Assembly (NCBI GenBank): GCA_015679605.1
Contig: JAAAVE010000113.1
Span: forward strand, 21,951-32,834
Direction of reading: 5' to 3'
Source: Podila epigama
Taxonomy: Eukaryota > Mortierellomycota > Mortierellomycetes > Mortierellales > Mortierellaceae
DNA length: 10,884 nt
Part shown: positions 1 to 8,000 of the stretch, in pieces
Layout of the letters: every line of letters starts with the position of its first letter
Numbering within the stretch: position 1 is the first letter of the stretch
The notes under the pieces: generated by a model
The model's input: the letters and a program-made list of their open reading frames with translations, nothing else
Told to the model about the DNA's origin: nothing
The model's database searches: none
Translations under genes and position numbers: made by a program

Positions 1-226
1 TTTTTTGAACTAGACGGTAGCCAGGTCCATGGCGGTCCTTGTTCTTTGGGACGTGTCCTGAACAAAAATTCTTTGACCACATTCAGCATTGGAAATAACG
101 AAAATAGTACTTGGAAATAACGAAAATCTTTCGAAAATTTCCTTTCTATTCCTCTTCTCATTCCTTTGTTCTTTTTGCATCACACACACACACACATACA
201 CTTTCCATTGAATGAAGAACTAAACA
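1..226 (+). promoter_or_regulatory. 5' flank of the PRKRIP1 homologue
   Basis: The stretch before the first start codon has no coding potential that I trust. It contains a 17-nt sequence, ttggaaataacgaaaat, present twice at 89-105 and 111-127. A pyrimidine-rich block follows (about 141-178), then a (CA)8 microsatellite at 181-196, and then the ATG at 227. Pyrimidine-rich leaders of this kind recur before other genes here. That this is the promoter and 5' UTR is inferred from position. No clear TATA box is seen. Confidence 0.5.
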
Positions 227-964
227 ATGAGTGACAAGAAACATCCTCGGACAGACGACGACAACACTGATGTGGTTCCCGGACCCAAGAAGCATCACTT
301 TGAGCCAATTGAATTACAAAAGAAGCAATTGGACAAGTTGCTTGAACGGATCGACAAACCTGTCCACATTCCAGAACGGCCCTCACAAAAGAAACTGTCG
401 ACGCGAGAACCAAAGGACTATGTGAAGAACGTTCAAGGATCTAGTGCCGGTGCAGGAAGTGGCGAATTCCATGTTTATAGAGCAGGACGTAGGAGAGAGT
501 ATGCGCGTCTGAAGAATATGGAGTTGGAGTCAAAGGAGGTACGCTATCAAGAGAATGGGGTTCTTTTTTTTTTTGGTTGAAGATCCGAATGTTGATTCTT
601 GCTGCTGAATATTAACGATGTTTTTTTCGCTGTATCCTTCATACGTTCTTTTATTCTCTATCATCGTATTCCCTAATTATATATATATCTACGACCCTTT
701 GCAATTAATTGACAATTTTTGCATTGTCAGGCTCGCGAGCAACGGGAATACGAAGAAAAGATAGCAGCGAAGCGGGAGGCGGATGCGGAAAAGACAGAGA
801 AGAATAGATCCAAACGTCAGAGGAGGAAGCAGAGGGCAGTAAATAACAAGGGTAATCAACAAAAGACTAGGCAGGCAGAAGAAAATGCATCTGGATCGGA
901 TGATGAACAAGATAAGGATGATCATGAGAAGAGAGAAGACGACGACAAGGAGGGACGAACCTAA
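227..964 (+). CDS. PRKRIP1: PRKRIP1 homologue (DUF1168), spliceosome-associated protein
   Basis: Two exons, 227-538 and 731-964, encode 181 aa. The intron 539-730 (192 nt) starts gtacgc, ends attgtcag, and lies between codons (phase 0). The call rests on the family signature at residues 71-92, where GSSAGAGSGEFHVYR is followed by a basic RRREYARL stretch; as I remember the human protein, this core is almost identical. A predicted helix (ExKEAREQREYEEKIAAKREA, about residues 101-122) and a Lys/Arg-rich segment follow, then an acidic Asp/Glu-rich tail ending DDDKEGRT. In animals the family binds double-stranded RNA and PKR. It has also been placed by cryo-EM in the catalytic (C*) spliceosome, where its long helix runs along U2 snRNP components. 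A nuclear splicing role is the natural inference for this fungal copy. Unspliced reading ends at a stop near 578-580, just after a run of T. The gene lies 371 nt upstream of the EED gene on the same strand. Confidence 0.9.
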
Positions 965-1335
965 GCAGAGCGAGTCTTCAAGTCATGAATAGACAATACC
1001 TTTTTTTTTCTTTTCTTTTCTTTTTCTTTTCTTGCAACGTTGCTTCCTTCACTATACTATCCAAGTGCAATGGACGTATGAACAAAAAAAAAGAAAAAAC
1101 ATATACTTGCACTTGCATGTTTAAATAGAGGGACGCCACCCTTTCCAATTTTGGACAAATTGGCTATTGGGACGCGCTTTTTTTTTTTTTTTTTTCCACT
1201 GGTGAAATTTTGTTTACATTTTCACTGGAAGAAATACACGCTGTGCCTGTCCCCTTTGGGTATTCTCCCCCTCCTTTTCTTCTTTACTCTTGTTTCTTTT
1301 ACACATCTCTTCTCGACATTTTACATTAAAAGAAA
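965..1335 (+). promoter_or_regulatory. Intergenic: 3' end of PRKRIP1 homologue and 5' flank of EED homologue
   Basis: No gene is visible here. The first part is T-rich (blocks of T with single C between about 1001 and 1031), as expected of a 3' UTR, but I find no AATAAA. An AT-rich TATA-like motif, tttaaatag, lies at about 1120-1128, some 210 nt before the next ATG. A run of 18 T follows at 1178-1195. From about 1266 to 1335 the sequence is pyrimidine-rich (ccccctccttttcttcttt and similar), then acattaaaagaaa just before the ATG at 1336. The role as the EED promoter is inferred from position. Confidence 0.45.
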
Positions 1336-3579
1336 ATGACATCATCACCATCAACGGAATCTCTCAAGAGAGAACGGGACGAAAACTTTGGCACAACAGG
1401 CGCAGTCTCATCAGAAGAGGACTACTTCACACCTGCATCATCTGCATCCCCTGGACCAGGTCCTTCATCCAAAAAAGTCAAATCGCCATCAACCGGAGAA
1501 GAACAAGACGATCTCTCCACAGCTGCCCTTGCCCTGTCTTCTTCAGAACAACTTGAAGCCATCTTTAAAAACTTGCGGCTTCGACGTATCGTCAAAGAGA
1601 ATCATGGCAGTGAGATCAACCAACTTGCGTTTTGTTTGAACTCGAGATATAATCATACACCTTTTGGCTTGGACATGATCAAGACCTTTGAACTTCGTGG
1701 TGCCGTCAAGAGGGATCCCTCTGACTGCAGCAATATTCTTGGCACTACCGGTGGACCACAGGCAGGTTTTTTATTATTATTGATTCTCCAAAGACATATA
1801 CTGCTCTTTCTTGACTAGAATTTTTTGTGTGCTTGACTATAACGCTATGGATTTGTTCATTGACAAAATAGGCTAACATCTACGACAATGAGCATTGCGG
1901 CGATCATTTGGATATCATGTCACATTTCCTACTGGATCCTATTGTTGAAGACGGTACTGAGGAATCACCTGTAAGGATGAATACAATCTCGTTTTTTGTT
2001 TTGTCAACAACCTCAAGGATGTTGATGTATACTGGATCGGACAGAAGGACACTAGTTTGACATTGCCGTGCATTTTTGCCTTTTCTCTTTATTTTTTGTA
2101 AACAGGAAATGCTTACTTGCTGCTGGATGCACCAACCTCAGGATGCTATTCTCGCCACAGCTGGAACCGACAAAGTGATTCACGTCCTCAGTCTTGCTAG
2201 ATCAAAGGAGCTTGTGAGACTGGGTGGTCATACACGTAAGGAGTGAAGGGGCTGCTGCTTTTTTTTCATGTTTTCCCTTTTGTAATTTGTTCGATAAAAC
2301 CGATTTATGAGTGGCAATTTTTCGCCTTATCATTTTAGAACTCTCTGGGTCTCATTAGATACTATCACTGATATTCAAGCACACCCTACTCGGGATGAGT
2401 GCTTACTTTCGGCCTCCAAGGACGGCACTGTGCGCATGTGGAATATCTTGACCGGGCAGTGTCTAGTCATCTTTGAGATCAAAGCATCGGTTACTGTAAG
2501 AAATATCACCATTTTTTTTTGTCTTTGGGCAATGAAGGAATGAAAAATGAATCGCCCTACTAATATATACACTTTCTTTTGTTGTTGTTTATCTCTTTTT
2601 TTTTTAAAAAAAAAGTGCTTCGACCCTACTTCGGATGGACAGAGGTTTTTGACTGGTGGATACAATGGCGAGATTCGCGAGTGGAAGATTCCTACATTTG
2701 AGAATGATCCTGAGGAGCCGATTGTTGTGCTACCAAATGATAGCCGCGTCCTTCAATCCTCTCTTCATACTGCAAGGATAGGTATATTGAAACTTTTTTT
2801 TGTTAATTCATCAGTTTACTACCCTCTTTCTCGCACTCTCTTTGTTTTCTTTCAACCTTCTGAAGAAAATAAGGTTGAGCAACACACACGAGCGCATTGC
2901 TAACTCTCTGGAAAAAAAATGATTAGATTGCATTCGCTTTGCCAAGGGCAAGGCGCTGTCAAAGTCAGTCAACGGCAAAGTAGAGTACTGGGACCCAGTT
3001 TCGTTGGAAAAGATTCGTACCTTTAACATCCGGAACACTGCTAGCAATCAATGCCGATTCGACGTCAGGTATGTTTTTTTTTTTTTTTGCTCGTGTACGC
3101 ATGACATGGCACTGTGTCAGATTAAGTACTCAGCATGGGAACTCTTCACTTACACGTACACTCGCATCCTATCCATCGCATTGCTACTGTGTAGTATGGA
3201 TGAACTTTTCTTTGTTGTGGGAACGAGCAATGGTTCGGCCTATGTATATAATATTGAGAGTGGCAAGACTGTAACAGAACTCAAGTACCGTCGCTCCACA
3301 AAGGCAATCCGCACATGCATCTTTTCAAGAGATTGCCGGTAAGTTTACCCATCAAGAAAATAATGCCAAAAAAAAAAAAAAAAAAGTAGACCGCGTCAAA
3401 TTGACTATTCTCGTGCGTATCTAACAAAAAAATGCTGTTTTTTTTGCTTCAAATGCTTGAAATATTTTCATGTTTGTAGGTCCATCATCTGCGCAGGAGA
3501 AGATTCATTTATTTGGCGTTATGACTATGTGACGGATGAGGCTCTTGCCGAATGGGCAAACTGGAGGGGAGACGCATAA
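1336..3579 (+). CDS. EED: EED/Esc homologue, WD40 subunit of Polycomb repressive complex 2
   Basis: Eight exons: 1336-1761, 1872-1970, 2106-2235, 2359-2495, 2616-2781, 2927-3068, 3195-3338 and 3480-3579. Together they give 1344 nt and 447 aa, close to the 441 aa of human EED, and every junction keeps the frame. Residues 1-80 are a Ser/Pro-rich disordered tail. The WD40 propeller follows from about residue 85. Stretches that align directly with EED include VKENHG (LKEDHN), SASKDGTVRMWN (SVSKDHALRLWN), DCIRFAKGKALSKS (DCVRWLGDLILSKS), and AIRTCIFSRD with FIWRYD at the C-terminus (AIRQTSFSRD, SIWRWD). EED is the scaffold that binds the EZH2 methyltransferase and reads H3K27me3. The cage residues F97, Y148, W364 and Y365 are not conserved here (see findings). 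Blade 1 has an insertion of roughly 25 residues, with phenylalanines in HTPFGLDMIKTFE. Intron 1 seems to use a GC donor; the others are GT-AG. LRWD1-like WD proteins are the nearest alternative, but no leucine-rich repeats are present. Confidence 0.85.
1762..1871 (+). other. Probable GC-AG intron in the EED homologue
   Basis: The reading frame needs to leave exon 1 after CAG (1759-1761) and re-enter at gctaacatctac (1872), which gives GGPQ-ANIYDNE and matches EED GSNRVTLYE. The intron then starts gcaggt and ends aaaatag, 110 nt long. The GT at 1766-1767 would leave phase 1 and produce an immediate TAA after the only suitable acceptor. Retention would add 18 codons and a stop at 1816-1818, giving a 160-aa product with no propeller. 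Confidence 0.7.
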
Positions 3580-3808
3580 ACTTTTTTTTTTCTTTCTTTT
3601 TATTTTGTATTATTCCGAATCATAAAACAAACAAATCTATGTTTTTTTGCTATATTTTTTTGTCAATGAGCAATGATGCTTCACCGGAGGAAAAACTGAT
3701 AGAACACCTATGTTTTTGCTCTAGAGCCACATATTGCATCTTTCCAATTACTTCAACTTTTTTTTTGGGCCGTGAGTGGCTTGACTGGAGGAGGCGAGGT
3801 CATGGATG
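3580..3808. other. Convergent intergenic stretch between EED and the minus-strand gene
   Basis: These 229 nt hold the 3' ends of two converging genes. The plus strand is rich in T runs. The minus strand carries AATAAA at 3599-3604, about 205 nt beyond the stop of the minus-strand ORF, and this could be its polyadenylation signal. On the plus strand only a weak CATAAA at 3621-3626 is seen for EED. No coding potential is evident. Confidence 0.4.
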
Positions 3809-4810
3809 CTAGTTTGTCAATGTGTCAACCAAGATATATCGATGGTATGGGTGGTGGGTGGCGTGGCGAAAATGTAACTCGCCACTGTGGCTGTTTTTGT
3901 TTGAAGTGTTGCTGTCCTTGTTGCTGCTGTCCTTGTTGCTGTTGTGTGAGAAATGTGTGTTGTCCGAATCTGGTTCATACTCTTCAGTGAGTGTGGTGAC
4001 AGCGTGGATTGTTTCACGGGAAACAAAGAGGTTCGCAAATTGGTCACGTAATTGGTCAACATGTTGAATAATCTTTTGGTGTCGACGGCGGATTCTCTCC
4101 TTTTCTTTGCTACTGCAGTTACTTCTGGGCTTGAGCTTTGAGTCATGGCGGTAGTGAATCTGATAGGTTTGGTGCTTCTGTCGATGACCCGAGGAGGAGG
4201 AAGAGGAAGAGGAGGGGTAGGAAGTGCGTGGTCTCTTGGAAATGGAAAAGGTTACTTTGTAATGACGGCGGCGGTAGCGGGTTCTCGAGTTGGTAGAGCT
4301 CGGAGCCTTCTTTGAACGTGGAGATGGAGTGGAGGTGGAGGCAGAGGTGGAGGCAGAGGCAGAGGCATCAACATTTCTGTTATTGCTATTGTTGTTGTTG
4401 TTGTTGCTGCTGCTGCTGCTGCTGTTGGCGGCAGTGGTGATGGGAGTGTTCATAGTGTTGTTGGTGTGGTGGTTGTTTTCGTGAGGTCCGTGGATGCACA
4501 GGTGGAAAGGAGATGTCAAGGGGTTTCCTGGGATACCGATGCCAAGGTTTCTGAGGTGAAGGCACTTGTTGGTTCTGGGATAGATGCAAACTCACTGGTT
4601 GGCCATGATGGAAATCGCTTGCTCGGGGGAAAATACTCTTGATATGGATGATGAGGATTGTTGGTATGACGATGATGAATGTAATATATCTGGGAAACGA
4701 CAAAAAGAAGAAAAACAAAATAGTTTTGGCCTTTTTATATCTTTTTTTTTTCTCCATCCTGGCTTCATGACATTGTTTACACTCTGCCATGTAGCCATGC
4801 CATTGAACAT
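3809..4810 (-). CDS. Hypothetical Ser/Asn-rich basic protein (gene model uncertain)
   Basis: I do not recognise this protein. The best-supported part is the last exon, 4527 to 3809, open for about 239 codons. It begins with a His/Asn-rich stretch, then poly-Ser and poly-Asn tracts from a CAG/CAA repeat. A basic block follows (RYRRRHYKVTFSISKRPRT), then a second Ser run, then KEKERIRRRHQKIIQHVDQL and RDQFANLFV. The last part looks like a basic, amphipathic helix, possibly a coiled coil or DNA/RNA-binding segment. The acidic TEEYEPDSDN comes next. Two upstream exons fit in phase: 4689-4596 (IYYIHHRHTNNPHHPYQEYF and on), joined by an intron 4595-4528 (gtgagt...tatcccag), and 4810-4781 (MFNGMATWQS), joined by an intron 4780-4690 (gtaaac...cgtttcccag). 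This gives 280 aa. The start could also be at 4924, 4864 or 4798. A TATAAAA on the minus strand at 4885-4879 favours the 4810 or 4798 start. Other frames are also open in parts of this region, so confidence is low. Confidence 0.35.
4387..4425. repeat. CTG/TTG (CAG/CAA) trinucleotide repeat
   Basis: On the minus strand the run reads as CAG units followed by CAA units. In the chosen frame it encodes Ser6 then Asn-rich sequence. In the neighbouring frame it encodes a glutamine run of 13 that ends at a TAG. Both frames are open upstream, which is the main reason the gene model here is uncertain. Confidence 0.8.
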
Positions 4811-4878
4811 CAAAATCCTTATTGTTACAGTTTGAAAGAGACGCGTCCATGATGCATGATACATGGTGGGAATGATGT

Positions 4879-4885
4879 TTTTATA
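4879..4885 (-). promoter_or_regulatory. TATA-like element upstream of the minus-strand hypothetical gene
   Basis: The minus strand reads TATAAAA here. It lies about 70 nt before the in-frame ATG at 4810 and about 20 nt before the one at 4864. It also sits some 150 nt downstream of the stop codon of the next minus-strand gene, so the two genes are tightly packed. It is a short motif in AT-rich sequence, so support is modest. Confidence 0.3.
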
Positions 4886-5032
4886 TTTGTATGATATGAT
4901 ATGTGGTATGTGTGATAGATACATTTATGATGGCAATGGCAAATGAAAGAAAAAACAAAAAAAGAAAATCATAGCGTAGCGTTTGTCGTCTTCATAAGAA
5001 TGTCGTTTCAGATATATGCATGGGCTTTGTGT

Positions 5033-8000
5033 TTACATGACAATGCAGCTTTGGTCTTTGGCATTGCGTCCCTGCTTAATGCGGCGGATACTCTGCCTGT
5101 GCCCCAATTTATCGAATGCCTCAGCCTTCTCTGACAGTCGCTTCTGTGCATCCTTGTTACCATTCGCTGCTGCTCGTTTGTAATACTCCATCGCCTTTTG
5201 AAGGTCAATGGGCACAGAAATACCGACCTCGTAGTAGTACCCCATCGCGTATTCGGCCTTGGGTAGCTTCTTTTCCGCTGCCTTGGCTGCATATTGGAAA
5301 GCGAGATGGTCCTGCGCTGGGAAACAGTTCTCGGCACCTGAGAGATACCATCCGGACAAGGCCATCTCGGCCTCACCATCGCTGTCACCTGCAATGACCG
5401 CCCGCTCATAATGCTTCACAGACAGGAAAGGGTCAATAGAACAACCCAAGGTACCATACTCGTAACAGTGACCAAGCTTCGAGTTGGCGGGGCCATAGCC
5501 AAGATTGGCCGCCTTTTTGAACCACTCTAGCGCCTCGCCATCATCCGGGAACGCAATGTCGTCAGGGATGGCCAGCTGGGTGTATTCACGCGCTAGGATC
5601 AAGCCTAGGATATAGGGTGCCATAGGACAGGATTCGGTTGCGAAGGAGGCTGCGCGTTTAAGATATTGCAGACCAGCCTTCATGTTTCTAGCCTGTCCAA
5701 GTTCTCCATACAAATAGATGATGGCCAAGCGCTAATATTAGGTATTACATGAATGGGGGTGGCTATAGGTTAGTACATGCATGCTATTCCATCTTGCGAA
5801 TTCCAAGTGGTACACGGTCACCATCCAAACCTCTTGTCGCCACAATTTACTTGTCACCACAGTAGAGTACATGCCACCTCTCAAAGAAAAAAGAAAGAGA
5901 AAAAGAAAAATGATAAAAATGCATACATGATTCGCTGGAACATCGTTATGGATGGCGGCTTTCTTGTAGAGGACGACGGCCTTGTTGTTATCCTTCTTCT
6001 TTTCGCAATAGTAGGCAACCTTGTAATGCGCTGGGGAATAGTCACCCTTGGACGCGGATTGGTACAAGCGCAGAGCCTTGTCAGTGTTCTTTTTGCTGTT
6101 GTAGATGCCTTCCTCATACCAGGAACCACGAATGAATTGGGCCTCGGCCTGTCCCTCTTTGGCGAGACGGTCGATCCAGTAGATGCCCTCAAGAGTCAAT
6201 TGCTTCTTTCCATTACCCTCTTGTTGATCAGTGGGGCTGGGCATGGATGGAGGCGAGGGAGTGTTGCGAGGAGGTGGCGAGTTGGTCCTGTCCTCACCAG
6301 AGGAGGCCGTCGTCGGTGCTGGAGGTTCACCAATCTCGAGTAGATATTTAGCATATGACAACTGGATAGAGGCATCGTTGGTCTTGATAGCTGTCTCGCG
6401 GTATTTGGCAACGATGGCAGCATCGGTGAGAAGTGAGACTGAGGTGGCGACTGAACCTTGCTTGGAGTGGCCACCAGTGCTGCTGCCGCTGAAGGACCGA
6501 GGGCTGCCGCCGCCATTGGGGTCGAATCGGCGGGGTGGGGTGAGGTAACCATTCTGTGAAGGGAATTGGTTTGGTTGAAACTGTTGGCTAGCATCAAGTG
6601 AGGCCGAGTCGACTGAGTTTGGTGACCACGACTGGCGCTGGATATGACGACTTGGATGGACATTAAGTTGTTGTTGTTGCTGTTGGTATTGGAACATGGC
6701 TGCACTGCTGTCGCTTTGGCCTACTGTCGAAATGCCTAAAATTAAAGCGGGATATAAATAATGAAAAACAGGCGAATCTGTCAGCAAACTGTGTGTTCAT
6801 GTTATTGGGCGGAGCATGGATTTTCACTTCATGGTTTGAGCATGCGACTTTGCTTCATGTTTTGGCATGAGAGACGCGAGACGAAGCAAGGCGAGGTGAG
6901 GCGAGGCGTGGCGAAGCAAAGGAGGGGTGAGGATTGAGGAACAGGGAAGACCAAAGCATTGACGAGGGATGAAAGAAAGAAAACAGTCATGAAAGAAAAG
7001 ATACGCGTGTTTCCTTTTGACATCATTTTCCCGTTTGAGATGGATGGATCATCGTCAAAGCTTTGCCCAAAAAGTTGCTTCTGCGTCTCATGACTGACTG
7101 CAAAACAAACGACAATGCGACAATACGACATGATGGACAGAGGGATGCGGAATACGGGATGCAGGACGCAAAAAGACGTAACGCCAAGCGCAAATCTCTT
7201 TTTTCTTTTCAATACCATCCGCAATGGGCAGTGCGCCTTGTCTTTTTCTCTTCCCTCGCTGACACGCACTCGCTCATTCACTCACTCTTTTTTTTTTTTT
7301 TCTTCCACCACAACACAACATGTCATAAGTGAGATCTGTATTTTACCTGAAAACGAGTTGTGATGCTGGTGGTGTGGGTGATAGATATATCCCTGGTTCA
7401 TGGAGGTTGGGTCTGTGTTGGCATGGTATGGAGGTCGATGTGAAAGCGAGTGGGATGCAGTCAACGGAGCAGCTCCATTCGTATTTCCGCGCTGTAGATA
7501 ATCATCTGCATTTTGCTCAGGGGCAGGCGACTCTGTGTATCCATTGCCAGCACCGTTGTCTGCCGAGAACGAGGGTGATAGTGATGGAGGTGAGAGAGGT
7601 GTTGTCGATGGTGGTGGAAGATAGCCGCTGTTGCGGAGATAAGGGCTAGCCTGCTGTGGGTAGGGCATTTGTTGGAAAGGGAGAGGTCCCATCCTCGAGC
7701 TCGGATGAGCCTGGATCGGAGATTCAGGCGTGTCAAGAAGGGCCCCCCAATCCTCGGACTTTGCGGGGATGGGCGTCAAAGGCGTATCATGGGTGGGAAT
7801 CGTCAAAGGAGGGTGTGAAAAGGTGCGAGCATGTTGATGTTGCTGATACTGTTGCTGTTGCTGTCGCTGTGAAGGAGGCGGCGGTGGGTAATATGATTGA
7901 GTTGTGGTATAATTGTTGCCAGTGACAGGACCATTGTCAGACAAGGAGATTCTTTGCAGACCAGCAAGAGCATCGATGTCCTGAGGATGATGTAGCGGTT

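Noticed and set aside
2339-2358. Acceptor at 2338 for exon 4 of the EED gene
   Set aside because: It gives an immediate stop (CAT TAG) after the phase 1 donor; the acceptor at 2358 restores GGHTHTITDIQAHP, which aligns with EED without gaps.
4290-4484. Plus-strand ORF with Glu/Ala repeats then a poly-Leu stretch that could pass for a membrane protein
   Set aside because: The leucine run is just the complement of the CAG/CAA tract; there is no homology or plausible gene structure.
5777-6343. Plus-strand ORF of 188 codons opposite the Sel1 exon
   Set aside because: It is antisense to clear Sel1-repeat coding sequence and spans its intron.
6829-7281. Minus-strand ORF of 150 codons in the long intron
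   Set aside because: It resembles no family, uses repeat sequence, and lies wholly between a good donor and a good acceptor.
7282-7346. End of the disordered ORF read through to the stop at 7282
   Set aside because: The tail after TTTTCAG (KIQISLMTCC...EEKKKKE) starts at a good donor and includes a T-run; splicing at 7347 is more likely.
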